Source of the DNA: Eupeodes corollae
Taxonomy: Eukaryota > Arthropoda > Insecta > Diptera > Syrphidae
Direction of reading: 5' to 3'
DNA: 64,000 nucleotides
Assembly: GCF_945859685.1 (NCBI RefSeq)
Contig: NC_079147.1
Location: 286,395,992 to 286,459,991, forward strand
Numbering within the stretch: position 1 is the first letter of the stretch; the number at the start of each line of letters is the position of its first letter. The notes below the pieces were generated by a model. It saw only the letters and a program-made list of their open reading frames with translations, searched no databases and was not told the DNA's origin. Positions 44,401 to 57,109 of the stretch are shown here, piece by piece. The position numbers and the translations under genes are program-made.

Positions 44401-47400
44401 CGCCCATTTTTATAATAAGTCTAATTAACTTTAACGCGTTTCTCGATTGTTTGTCTTTCACTGGTTCAAACTGAGTTAATCTGAAATTGAGAAATGTCAA
44501 ATGAGAAAAAACTTTATTGTGGATTTCTTTTTAACACAAAAAAGCAATATTTTTAAGAAATTTGAATCCCCGTTTCTGTTTCCTTTGTCTTACCACTTTC
44601 AAATCATGTCAAATTCATTAATTCAAATCCTGATTTCAATATTCATCTACATACGTGTCAAACTTGTGTATGCCTCATGTACCGCGTTTACATGGAGAAT
44701 TGAATCCGAATTGAATCAGGATTAAGCGCCGTTTACACCTGGATCGGATTGAAATAGGATTAGTCGATCCAATCCCACTGAAAGAGGTGAATTGAATCGA
44801 ACATTTGTTTGTAAACCTGAATCGGGAAATCCAGTCCGTGCGATAATTTGTTTCCCTCTTGTTTGTTTTAAGCTAAATATAATATTATAATTTGGCACGC
44901 GTCATTGTGTTAAGAGGATTGTTATAAAATAAAATAAAACCCAAATGTCATTTCGATTGCATTTGAATTTGATTCCTTGATTCAGTGCCACCATATACCT
45001 GGATCGAAATCTCAATTCGATTCCATTCCTCGATTTCCTCTTGTAACCTATGTAAATTATAAGCACAAAAATCGACAACCAAATGTCATAAAATTAATTC
45101 TTACTTTTTTTGAAAGCTATTCCAATCAGTGCTGCCATTTCAGATATCAAAGCAGCCAGCGCTTAATTTTTGTGCTGAACGAATGGAGTGCTCTTCAATT
45201 CGGTTTTGCACAGTCTTTTTTTTGTGGCGACACATTTTGACGTCTCTTAATTGGTTCTTCTTCTTACTTGAAAGTCGAAAATAAGTAGAAAAGTTAGACA
45301 GTGACTTAAAAAACTCTTTAAACAATTAATAGAAACAAGACAAAATCATAAAATGTCAAAAAAAGTGGACTCAAAAAAGTTCATAAAAACTCTCTTAAAG
45401 TTAGACAGGAATGCCTTAAGAAACACATAATTGAATAAATACATAAGAAGGACTTATATTATCTCAACATGGTTTTGAAATACATTCACTTCAATGTTTA
45501 AAGTTATAAGACATTCAAGTTACTAATTGACCATTAGCTATTTACGATTTAATGCTTATTGCATTTATGAAATTCGAGGACAACTCCTATTGAAATATTG
45601 TTTTCCAAAGAACAACTTCGTTACAAGTATTCAGATATTCAAACCACAAACTTGAATGAATTTATTGAATGGAATCGATATTGCAAAGTCAACCACAGCA
45701 GGACTATGTCGCAAAGCATCTCTTTTTCTTTTGAGTAATTTAATTAATTCAATTGTACGCTTTTGTTTTCAATATCAAATAATTGGTTATCGTCTCTCTA
45801 TGATGATATCAGTCAGATGAAAACAATTTATGTTTATTGATTGTTTGAAGTGGAAAATTTACAATAAGAATTCAGATGTATAGTAAACTTCAGAAGTGAA
45901 ATTTTTGAATTTGTGGTTCGACATTTCATAGAATCTTATTGGTCATTAAAAACGTCAATTTGACATATGGATGTCATTTTTTTCATATACTGTAGGATAA
46001 TTAATTACTTAAATAAACAAATGCATTATTGTTAAAAATTTAAATTAAATTCCTTAAACTAAAACTGACTAATAATAAACAACGGCTTGTTGAAATAAAA
46101 GGTATGTTTATACTCTTGAGTGAAGTTAGCTACATTTCACATGACATTACAATCAACCAAATGTAGGCGTTCTGTTATTTTAAGTGTTATAAAATGTGGA
46201 ACTAACTTAACTAAACAGACCTTTAACAAAAACCATAAAACTTCTTGTGTAGATATGTTTTCTAAGGCACCGTACTCACTCAGCAAAACAAACTAAGAAA
46301 ATTATAACCACAAAACAAACCTACATCCAGCTCTAGTTTCTAATAAATATAAACAAAAACCGTTCTATCCTCTATACAAATATATCTTTTCTCGTCCTTC
46401 CGCCCGCACATTTAAGTCACAACTCACAGCTAAAACATTTCAACGATGCGATGACTAAATTTGCATTTCAAATTTATTTGCAGGAGTAATTTGAGTAAAC
46501 GGGGGTCTAAACGATGCGATGGCTGGCGGCATATTTGTGGCTAATTTTTGGGTAATTTATTTAAGTGCTAGGAAGCTTTTGGTGGCTTAGGTGCGGTATA
46601 GATCCTTATGAGAAGTTTTCTCTTGAAATGAAATTCCCCAACATCATTAGTCTCTTTAAATTCTAGAAATTTATCATATTTTCGTTGTCATCGTCGTCGT
46701 TTTCGTTGTGTGTCGGTACGGCAGTTCGTCGTTTTCAAGTGATGATAATTTACTAAACGTCTATTTATGCTGCTACTAGGTGTGAGATGGTAAGTAGATT
46801 CCTAGAATCTTTCACAGTATCCAGGAATGAATGAAAGTCATCAATATTCGTTTTTGTAAGAGCAACGAAATCATTTCTCTTGCTGCTTGCACTTTTCATT
46901 TTCATCTCATCAAAAGTGAAATTCACAAAAAAAAAGAAAAGAACTATAAAACTAAAACAACAACAAAAAGGAGACAAAAAAGGAATAAAGTATCCTTACT
47001 TGAGGATAAAAATTGCAACTCAAAACATGTATGCAAGACAATCAATCACTATGACGACAACGAACGACGGGACATCAGGCTATATACCTTTTATCTTTTA
47101 TAGAGCTAGAGATGATAGGTTTTGTGGGATGGAAGTGGAGGGGGTGTGACGAAGAGGTGGATTGGTTTAGCTTTTTTATTTGCAAAGTAACGTAAGGTAC
47201 AGGTAACCGGTGGTTGTGTGGTGTGGGGTGGGGTTTGGTGATGTAAGCTGAGAAGATTGTTAGGAATTCCTAACCTTATATCAAAAGAATGAACTGTGAG
47301 ATCGAGATTCCTTGTTTTTTTTCTGTACTTTTCTGATGATGAAGGCGATAGATTAGAAGGATGGTCTGGGAGAGAGGAGAGTGTGGCATTGATTGATTAA

Positions 47401-48284
47401 AAAGAAATCAAATAGACTCTCAGATATTGACTTCGATTCAGGTCGTCGTTTTATTATATTGACGAACGACTCGATGAGAAACTCTATATACCTGTGATGA
47501 GGTAAATTTGAATTGAATATCCAAGCTCCATGTCTTATTATAAGTCTATACCTCTACAATGTCGATAAAATGAGCTCTTGATGATGTTGATATCGATGTC
47601 GGTATGGCTTTGGCTATCTAGGGGGGGATAAGGATTTTCCACTTAACTTTATGCTTTACTTTAAAGAAAGGAAATTTAAATTGAGTTTTTCTTGTTTATT
47701 TTGGTTTTGTGTTTAGAAATTCGAATGATTTAGCGTAAAGTGAAAGGTGAACAATATAATATAAAACTTCAAACAAAATGACAGATTTGTTTTTGTCTTA
47801 TGGATTGCTGAGGTTTTGAAATGTAGCTAATTTTAAAGAAATAATAAATAAGGAAGATATGTTTAATAAAATATTAAAGTTAGTTTATATTTATTTGAAT
47901 TTTTTTAAATTTAATTTTGGCTTTAAATCTAAGAAAATCTTGTTTAATCTTCACACTGTCATTACAGGGATTAGTGTCCGTTTCACTGTCGGTAAAATGT
48001 CGGTATTGCAATCGATGTTGGTATAGTGATCGGTGTAAATATTGTTGAAATGTCATATCAAATTAAAGGTGTTGGGATCTGTATTGATATTGACTTCGCT
48101 GGTTTCATATCGATATTGGAACCAGCTTCGGTGATATAGTAGCGGCTATCACCAAAGACTGTGGTAGACCATAATAAATGAGAAGTCTCATCTGACTTAA
48201 TCTTCTGTTCCAAAGAATAACATTTAAAATTGTGGTCTAGCCGGGGTTTAATAATATAAATTTTTTTTCTTATAAAACACATGA
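44401..48284. other. Long AT-rich stretch, no gene seen
   Basis: No exon, transposon protein or RNA gene recognised. 44690-45030 has repeated 'gaattgaatccgaattgaat' and 'cctggatcggattgaa' phrases, a possible small repeat. 46680-46730 has GTCATCGTCGTCG triplets and 46920-46985 is A-rich. It could be intergenic DNA or part of a long intron. Confidence 0.5.
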
Positions 48285-48510
48285 ACTTTGAACCAGCGCT
48301 GAGATCAAACGAAAAAACTACTGCTCCGGCCGGAAAGTATTCATCGTAGTCGAGGAAGACCGTGGATTAAGCGGCACACACACGTAGAGCGCGAAATTGA
48401 AGACATCTAGCTAGGGAATGAGTTAGATTGGGAAGTTTGTGGGTTGAGCCCCTAGTTTAAACAAGATTGTAGCGCAACCTTAAGTAGGTAAGTATTAAGT
48501 AAAATTTTAC
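48285..48510 (+). mobile_element. 3' end fragment of RTE-like LINE
   Basis: It matches the end of the element at 58381-60437. It has a 'gccggaaagt...cgaggaagaccg' coding tail, then 'gattgtagcgcaaccttaag' as in 'gactgtagcgccaccttaag', and a short TAAGTAGGTAAG tail. The 5' end is truncated, typical of target-primed insertion. Confidence 0.75.
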
Positions 48511-48707
48511 ATCTTTGTATTAAGTGCGTTTTTTTGGAATTCCATTTCCGCAGTAGCCAGAAAATCAAATGTTAAAATTAACTTAGCAAAAAAAATCTAA
48601 CTAATACTGATATAATGGACAATTTTTAAAAAGAAATGGTAAGAAAACATCTGAAAATTGAGATCCTATAAAAAAAGTTAATTTAACAATTGCTTTAAAG
48701 AGGGGGT

Positions 48708-49180
48708 TTGTTCGTAGACTACTACAATAACATGTGGTGTTAAAGCGGGTTTGAAGAACCCCACAATTCGTTATATACCTGAATCGAGTTCAAATGAGCT
48801 TGATTTGACTCGATTCCGGTTGGGGATCAGAGTCAAGTCAAAATTTGCGAAGTAAAAACTGTGCGGATTAGTTGGTTTAACAGATAATGCATTATGGTCT
48901 GTTTATTTCCATGTTTGAGTACAAAAAATATAGTTTTGTTTATGACAAATTAAAAAAAAAAATGGACATGGAGTCGGTAGCATATTCTTATGTGGTGCTG
49001 AACTAATTAGGTCTTCATTGTTTAACACGAATCAAACTATTTCATGTGCACTTCTCACATCGAAAAAATAGAAACACCATTTGCATTTTACAAAGTGCTG
49101 TCATACTTAATCGTTTTTAAATCTTCTTGTTCGGTGGAAACACCAAAAAGATTTATTCAATCCAAACTGAGATACATTTT
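48708..49180 (+). repeat. Dispersed repeat with GTTCGTAGACTACTAC, copy 2
   Basis: Longer copy of 40978-41190 (see there). It has about 250 extra bases in the middle, including 'gattccggttggggatcaga'. Confidence 0.6.
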
Positions 49181-49707
49181 ATTGGAAACATAGCAAAACA
49201 TAATTATCTTTTCTATTGTTTTCTCTTGCAAAATAAGCCCAGTTAGTCCATTTTTTCCCCCAATGGAAAACACATGATTTCATTCACACAACTCAACGAA
49301 CACAGCCATCGAAATACAAATGCAATATCAATCGCACCAATATTTGAGAATGAAGTCACAAAAGATCCATTCGAGACTAGCATAAATTTCAAAAGCCCAT
49401 CCATAGTAAGATTCTAGTCTAAATTTTATCCGTGTTATTCATAATATGGATACTGTTTTTTTCGTGGTTAATGGGTGAGTTCAATCTCAGATAGATAACT
49501 TTTTGTTTAAAGGAACCCGACAATTAATTCAAAATGTGTGTGTTTTTCGGTTGAAATCCAGTAAATTATTAAGGTCATCCATTGAAATTGTTATTTTACA
49601 ATAACTTTGTACTTCGAAATCTAAAAGTTGTTTGTATTAAGATATCTAACACAATTTAGATATTTAACTCGTTAAATAGGTTATAAAATTCGAGATTGAT
49701 CGCAGCC
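49181..49707. other. Intergenic, no gene seen
   Basis: AT-rich sequence between two repeats; nothing recognised. Confidence 0.5.
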
Positions 49708-49710
49708 AAT

Positions 49711-50247
49711 GGGCGGTGTGAATAAAAACGAGTAGGACAAGTAAATACTTGAACATATCAAAATTACAAGTAAACGCCAAAATTGAAGTGAATAAAACAA
49801 GTATTTACTCTTACTCGCGAGTAAATACTTGAGAGGCTAGTAAAACCCGGAAAAATGCCAATTTTGGTGTGAATAAACGCAAGTAAATACTTCTTTAGCA
49901 AGTAAATATTCGTCTACTCGCAAGTCAACCCGACCCCAGACTTGCAGTCGTACTTGTACACGAAAGATGGCTCAGTTTAGGCGAAAACAGAACGTTAGGC
50001 GAAAACAGAACAAGTCACAACAGTAAATGATGCGTAGTCTGTGTAGCGCTACAAGTATTTACTTGCCTTTTTTGTGAATTCAGTTGTCTCGCGAGTAAAT
50101 ACTTGCTAGTAAACCCTCGGGTTGACGAGTACACGGTCACAAGTAAACTCGATGCTTTATTCACATCGGTTTACTTGGAGTTTAAATACTCGTTACACTT
50201 TACTTGTAAGTAAATACTCGTCATAATCGTTTTTATTCACACCGCCC
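49711..50247. mobile_element. Terminal-inverted-repeat element (MITE-like), copy 2
   Basis: 537 bp with clean inverted ends GGGCGGTGTGAATAAAAACG (about 20 bp perfect) and AAT directly outside on both sides (49708-49710, 50248-50250). The inside carries about eight AGTAAATACT motifs or their complement. It is a shorter relative of 28812-29545. No protein. Confidence 0.85.
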
Positions 50248-50250
50248 AAT

Positions 50251-53200
50251 ATATCAAATAGATGTTTTGAAAGTTGATAATACTCACATACTTTTATGGG
50301 CGCAATGGTTAGTGCGTAGTTTATTTATTTGTTTAACCTAATAATAAACCATTATTAAACTTACCTGGTTAACCAATGAGCAGTTTTATTTGGAATAGAG
50401 TGCTGTTTGGGCCAGCTGCTACTTCGAAGCTGTCATATTATGACATTTGACAGCTAAGCCCTACGCAACATAAACAATAACCATATTTGTTTTAACAACT
50501 CATTGTTAAATTATAATGCAAAAGACTGACGTAACATTTTTCTATATACTCTCTAATAATACTGTTTAAAGAGTTTTATGACTTATTACGATATCGACAA
50601 AATATTTATATCTCCCTAACCATTCATGAATAACCAATGTTGGACTGACTTGATATAAATAAGCGAACAAACAAACAAAAATGAATGAAATTTAATTTGA
50701 TTTCCTACATTATCTATCTTAACAATGAATGAACTGGGACAAAGAACATGACAGATGACACCCACCATTCCACCAGAATATTTGACACTAAAATATTAAA
50801 AGATAAGAAAATACAAGTGAAATTGTCATTTCACTTAGGTACTGCCTTACCTAACAAAACCTACACAGCTAGTTAATTTTTCCAAAACACTAATTTATCG
50901 CTCAAAAGATATCGTGACAGGGTGTCATTATAATTTTTCGCTTCAGTTAGCACAAAATAGGAGTTAAATTGATTATGCTTGCGGAACTTTTATGTTTATT
51001 TTCTATTATAAGACTATACTATGGAAGTGGGAGGAGGTGAGAGATGGAGAGGAACTGCTAAACTGACACACCCTCGGGACACAAATTGTTTCGTGTAAAT
51101 TAGTCCCGCCAAGTAATAGTGACTTGTAGAATGATGGAACGGCCATTGTGGTGTTGCTGTTAATACGAATTTTCGGGAACATTAAAGGAATTAAAATAAG
51201 TTGATGGCTTGATGGCTTCCTGGATAAACATAAATTTAAGTGTTTTAGGAATTAATTTTGGGTAAAGAAAAAAGAAGTAATTCTAATTGTTTTTGAACCT
51301 TTGAAAGAAAGAAACGAAATTGTGCATTCAGGTGACAAAGTTAACAATGGACGAATTCATCACTTTCATTTTTGTTGACAGTTTCAAATGTCATTCATAA
51401 TGTCAGTAGAGGAATTGTGAATCTAATGAAAATAAAAATCACAAAAGAATAATTCAACCTGCAGACTTTCGACATTTCAAGTAATAAAATAGAAATATTT
51501 ATAGACAGATACTGAAAGATATGTACAACTCACGATTGTGATTTATATTTTTGTAGATATTAAAAGTGTCATCATCTGCTACTTCCTCTTTTCAAGAACT
51601 ACAAGAACTCACAGAAAATACATTTATATAATTCTTGTACTCTTATATCACTTGAAATTATTTTTCCTTGAAATTCTAAGGAAATTGTACACGAAAAAGC
51701 ACTTCGTTTCGAGAATATGTAGGTAGCTAAAAACTCCTTCTTTTGTATTAATTTTTGAGTTACCTACATTGTACATCTGAGCCAGGCACAAGCACAGGCA
51801 AAGACATCGCATGATGATTTCGTATTTTAATTCAAAACAGCTAAAGCGTTGGAATGTTTGATATGTTTTTTGTATAAAACAATTCAAAAGAATGGAAGAC
51901 AATTGATTTCAAAAAAGGGGGACAAGGGGGTGGGATATAATGCAAGTTTGTAACTTTTTAAGAAATTTTAATTTCTTATGGATAAGCAATGACATGAAGA
52001 AAATATAATAGAAGGAAGGTAGAAAAACTGTGAAGAACAAAAACAAAAACTTTTTTTTAAACAATAAGTTCACTTTTATAGACAAAAAAAGGATAAGAAG
52101 TTCTTGCTTTGTTTAAATATTTAGAGGCAACAGATCAACAGCTGTTGAAAAACATTGTAGATTTCATCGATTTAAGAGACCTAACCTTTAAAATGATTGA
52201 AAGATTGTTAAAACTTATTTTCTGAATGACAGCTGAGTAGAGACGATCTTACAGAACTAACAATAATGTCAGATCGATCAGTGTTCTGTCAGCTGACAGC
52301 AGCCAATACTTTAAAATTAAACATTGATTGTTCAAAGGTTGGTCAGTTTTGCGTGTTCATAAACTTAGTTTCTAGGTAATTATAGGTTTAAAAAAATTAG
52401 AATGACAATGAACATATTCAGCAACTGTCAATGGTTAACAAAAAGAATCGTGGCGATTTTTGAATCGTGAGGATTTCTTGACTTTTAATCATGTATTATG
52501 TTATTAAGAGATCGGTTCAATACAAGAAATCTTTAACTAATAAATTTGCTGCTTTCATTGCACCCGGTTCAATTGTTTTACATATTTTTCTGACATTCTA
52601 TCAATAAATATGGAATCTTTGTAAGTTTTGATTTGACAGACAGTCTTTTGAGATTGGGCCAGTTTATATTAATAAAATTTATTATTTTCGAAATATAAAC
52701 ACAATTTTTCATACAAATATGATGTATTTTGCTGTCAGAAATATGAGAATATAATATTTGTGATTTCAAGAATTCTTTATTGTACAATTCCACAAGGAGG
52801 TTCGTTCATCATCTGAAAACTTACAAGTTTGACATAAAAACTTTTTGATTATTTTTTAACAATAAAGCAGTTCTGAGTTAAATTTGTCTCGATTTAATAA
52901 ATGTCAGTTATAACTCAAACTGAAATCTAAATCAAAGTTCTAGGCTTAAGAACTTTATGCAGAGTTTTAATTGATCGAAAAACAGAGTAAAAGAGATTTT
53001 TTTGGTTCGACTTCAAATCAAACCTTATTATTACATACTACATTGTATGATCTTTATTTTTATTCTCTGATAACTTCATTGAGAATATTTTTAGAAATTA
53101 CAGTTACAGTAATACATTTTGTTTTGACTTTCTGTACTAAACTTAAGTACTAAGTAACGGCGTGATTTTCGATTTCGCAATATTTTTAGGAGTTGGTGCT

Positions 53201-53330
53201 TTTGACAGCTGTCACTTTATTTTTATTGGCTTATTTTCAGATTGGCTTACAGTTCAACAATGAAGTGCAAATTTATTACCAAAATAATGGTTGGCTTCTA
53301 TTGGTGACATCCAGGTCCGTTCCACCATCG
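50251..53330. other. Intergenic, SINE trace, no gene seen
   Basis: A SINE A-box phrase (GGGCGCAATGGTTAGTGCG, about 50297-50315) without B box. The remainder is AT-rich with scattered short open frames lacking coding signature or known motifs. Confidence 0.5.
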
Positions 53331-53339
53331 AGTGCCAAA

Positions 53340-55490
53340 TTCAGATAGTTGAACTTGGTGACCTCTTCTACTGCAACTTGTCTCACAATACCCTGATGTT
53401 GTTGGTTTCAGGTGGTGTGCATTAAATTAGTCTTACTGGCATTAATCTTTAAGCCAGCCACCTCCCCATTTTGTTGAAGCGAGTGGCACATTTGGCTTAA
53501 GTCTCCATTTCTGTTTGCCATTAAGTATATGTCGTCATCATAGTCTAAATGGCTTAATGTTTCCTTCAGGCGACACTGGATACCCAATCTCTCGTGTTCA
53601 CCCAACGTAGCAGTCATAACATCATCAATAGCAAGCAAGAACAGAATCGGTGACAATACATCACTCCATTTTAAATTATATCCTCTCGAGAATGATGGTT
53701 GTTATTAACTTTGGAAATACGGACAGAAGAGTGATTCCACGCCAGTTATTGCAGTTCTTAAGATTACCTTTTTTTGGTAGCTTGACGATTACCCCGTCCT
53801 TCCATTCCCTATGAAAGGTTTCGTTTTCCCAAACAGATTTAACAAGTAGCAACAAGATACTGGCAGCCAAGTCGGGGTTCACTTTGAGGAATTCGGGAGG
53901 TATGCCATCCAGCCCAGCTGCTTTTTTGTTCTTTAAAAGGTGCATCGCGGTTCTTATTTCCGTGCATGTCGGGGGGGGGGGGGGAGCAATATTAATGCTT
54001 CGGTAGATCTACTTATGTCCGACGGTTGATGATTTGCATTAGCGTTTGCATTTGCAATCTGGTCCTCGTTCAGCAATGTACAGAAGTGCTCCTCCGCAAT
54101 TGATCTTCCATTGACACTAAAAGACTACCGTTCGTGTCAAGACCAGGATGGAAGATCTTAAGTGATTTTGTACAGCATCCTTGCGTAACCTCTTATTGCA
54201 GCTTTCTCAGTTTCCTCAATTTTCCGATGAGCATCAGTTTCATTATTTATATTTATTTTGAGTGCTCTGCGGTGTGTAATTTTGTCCCAAGTGTCTTAGG
54301 ATATGCACAAATCCTTATCTCTAGATTGCCTTGCTACCGTTTTAGATCCAGCTTCAATAAAAACTCTTTTTACCGTGCCCCACAACGTCTGAATGAGAAC
54401 ATTTGCGTTTAACCCCTCATTTGACGGCTCGTTGTTAAGAGTGTTTGCAAAATCACGACATGTATTTGGGTCACTAAAAGAAATTGTATTGTACTGGTTT
54501 TCGCATCGCAAAGTGATTTCCTCCATCGTTGTGGTATTATAAAATGGTCGATTTGGTTTTCTGTTTGACCATCAAGGGATACCCAGGTAACTTTGTGGCA
54601 GGTCTTATGTGGGAAAAGGGTTTCACCTACCACCAGCTGACGGGCAATACAAAAGTCGACAAGCATATCACCATTGTCATTTCGTTGACCTACGCCTTGT
54701 CTACCCATAACTCGCTCAAGGCCTGTATTATCCGAGCCAACTTTGGCATTGAGGTCCCCTATTCCCTGTCCGTACAGAGACCGAATGTTCCATGCTCCGA
54801 CTCTTGTGTATTTTCGATGGTCGAAAGTATTGTCCCTAGTTCTACTTGTGAGATTTCGGTTTTTAGTTGTCGATTCAATATTAATAGCATCACGATTGCC
54901 ATTGTTGTATGAAAAATACCGCACCCCCAAATCCGATGTGCGGTTTACTACAGCCGAAGGAACCGTAGAAGGATTTACCAATCCTTGGTTACCACTTGGG
55001 GAATTATTAACATTCGTTGTCATGTTTCATAAAAAAATAAACTTCTTGGTTAATAACACTATCTGCATAATGTGTTAACTACATTATACAAACAAGCCTT
55101 CAATTTGAGAGACAAACCCGTCTTTTCGATGATCGAAAACATACAATAAAACAAGGCCGGCCAATGTCTGAAAACAGACGCCTTTTGCAACCGACCAATA
55201 TGGGTACAGATGCTACCTGATGCTGTCGTTGACCACTACTTGCAATTCTTCCGCCTATAGTGAGATTTTCTTAAACCTGTGCCCATGCCAGCAATGCTGG
55301 CTTGTTTTCTTATACCGGCAGCCATTTGGTCCCATTTATGTGCGTTAGCGTGACCCACTCTCTACCACGTGGAGGTGCACATAGGGATTTCCTCTTCTCT
55401 TAGGCTAGGACCACCGCTGATAGCGTTTCCTAGCGCTCTCCAGTACTTTCAGAGAGGAAATTGATGATTGATGCCTTAAAAGATAATATT
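53340..55490 (-). mobile_element. RTE-like LINE, 5' leader, endonuclease and RT remnants
   Basis: Minus strand, in order. 55030-55490: a GC-richer leader. 54409-55023: an endonuclease region with VGAWNIRSLYGQG joined directly to IGDLNAKVGSDN, so roughly 100 residues are missing, then VDFCIARQLVVG and QIDHFIIPQRW. 53676-53945: RT start (LLKNKKAAGLDGIPPEFLK, NWRGITLLSVFPK). 53408-53656: after a gap, SPILFLLAIDDVM and YDDDIYLMA in place of the usual YADD box. The deletions and frame changes mean it is dead. Confidence 0.8.
53971..53984. repeat. G14 homopolymer
   Basis: Fourteen consecutive G on the plus strand (C14 in the LINE's coding sense), between the endonuclease and RT parts. It is unusual in this AT-rich DNA. 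It may be a sequencing artefact or slippage product. Confidence 0.9.
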
Positions 55491-55640
55491 CGGCGCTTTA
55501 TTGCTGACGTATGGCCTCAGTTGGACACAAAGTGGTCGAAAATTGGTTATATTGGCTGGAATTTTTTGAGTCAGCCGTGGTGACCACTTACAATGAAATG
55601 ACAGTGGAGAGATGCTTCAGAGGTTTGAATTTAAAGATAC
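55455..55640 (+). pseudogene. mariner transposase C-terminal fragment
   Basis: Two overlapping frames read ALKDNIRRFIADVWPQL and then HKVVENWLYWLEFFES, the usual end of an insect mariner-type transposase, separated by a frameshift. No terminal repeats found. Confidence 0.6.
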
Positions 55641-55699
55641 AATTTTTAACGCAATTTTCTATCAGTTGGGAATACCCTTACGTAAAACTTATTAAGTTA

Positions 55700-56190
55700 G
55701 AAATATAAGCAAACGCATTTAACTTAGCAGAAAATATAGGTTCATTGGCAAACTTATGTAGTTGAAGGTTAATTTCAAGTATAGTCTTTATGTAAAAGAT
55801 TTGTCTTCAGCTGCAGGGATCAATTCATGGGGTCATACTTTACAATTTTTATACCGGCCAACGATGTGACGAGTCATCAAGATTCATAAGGGCTCGTTTT
55901 TTAGAGCCTAATAATAATAATTAAGTGCTTAATAATTAAGTTCCGATAATGATTATGAATAAAATACAAACTATTTAAGATATTATTGTAATTTCTTTAT
56001 ATTATCATAATATTGGCATAGTTCAACTACCTATATATGGATCAAAATATCGGCCAAATGGCCGCCGCGACCTCAGCGACACACCTCCATCCGATTGTCC
56101 AAAATTCCTTTAACACAGAGGCATAGTTGAAGTTCTATGCTGTTAGTGTACCAAATTATTTCATCTACTAGCTCTTAAATTGTTAGCGAA
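55700..56190. other. Intergenic or element non-coding DNA
   Basis: No gene. The part nearest 56190 ('ggccaaatggccgccgcgac') probably belongs to the adjacent mariner relic. Confidence 0.45.
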
Positions 56191-56195
56191 AGAAG

Positions 56196-56840
56196 TCAAA
56201 TCACATGATTTTGACGGCCAATCCACATCACACGGCTTTTGAATTTGTCCCGCAAAATAGCCATGGTGTCGTTAGCTACGTAGCATGTGACACCGTCCTG
56301 TTGAAACCACATATTGTTTACATCTATATCTTTCAATCCTGACCATAAAAAGTTCGGTATTATCTCACGATAGCGAGAACCATTCACATTGATTGCCCAA
56401 CAGGCCTCTTTTTCGAAAAAATACGGCCCGAGAATGGAGCCAGCAAAAAAAGTGAACGACACGTCACCCTTTTGTGGGTGCATTGGTTCTTCGACAATCA
56501 CTCTTGTGTTATCATTCGTAATTCTGATTGTTGACGAATTCATTGATCCTCAATCTGAAGATGATTTTCTTCGAAATCTGATCATCCACTGTTGCCATTT
56601 CTTGGTACCATTCTTTTCATCAACTTTTTTTTGATGAATAACATGAGAGGTGGAATATCTTGGGCACGACGAAAAATTGGAATGGACGGCTCTTCAGTTA
56701 CACTATCGCGAACAGCAATAATATTTTCTGTTCCTACAGACCTGGTTTGCTCAAATTTTCGGACGATTTTTCAGAATGTACGCACATTTTATCGATTAAA
56801 TTTAACGAATATGTTTCCATGGTTCAAATTGAATTAGTCT
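56196..56840 (-). pseudogene. mariner-type transposase middle fragment
   Basis: Frame 56196-56543 holds GSILGPYFFEKEACWAINVN and MWFQQDGVTCYVAND with the second catalytic Asp region. Upstream, 56592-56837 on the same strand holds further broken pieces. The Asp of QQDG is present, but the first Asp and C-terminal parts are missing or shifted. It is a different copy from 6657-7702, which lacks exactly this middle segment. Confidence 0.7.
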
Positions 56841-57058
56841 GAAATTGAGAAAAGTCAAATGACATGAAAAACGAAAAAAGAGAAGTTTTTTCTTCGATGG
56901 TTTTTTAACACCAGCCGGCCTTCAGTACAGTTTAGGTGATTTGCTAAATAGCCGATGATTGGCTGAATGCCTAGTGTTCAATTTTTAACCATTTTTCCAC
57001 TAAAACACAATTTTGTACCAACCAAGCTGAATTCTAATTGTGAGATATATAAAAATTA

Positions 57059-57107
57059 AGCAACACTTACTTCAGATTATGTAAATTTACAATAAAAACC
57101 TTAACCT
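57059..57107 (+). repeat. 49-bp direct repeat, left copy
   Basis: Starts agcaacacttacttcagatt and ends 'aaaaaccttaacct'. Identical to 61846-61894. The pair brackets 4.7 kb of nested retroelement fragments. Confidence 0.9.
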
Positions 57108-57109
57108 AC

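Noticed and set aside
46765..47149. Overlapping frames on both strands
   Set aside because: Low-complexity A-rich sequence; the two strands mirror each other and no motif is seen.
54529..54912. Plus-strand frames of 127 and 111 codons
   Set aside because: They are antisense to the LINE endonuclease reading frame.
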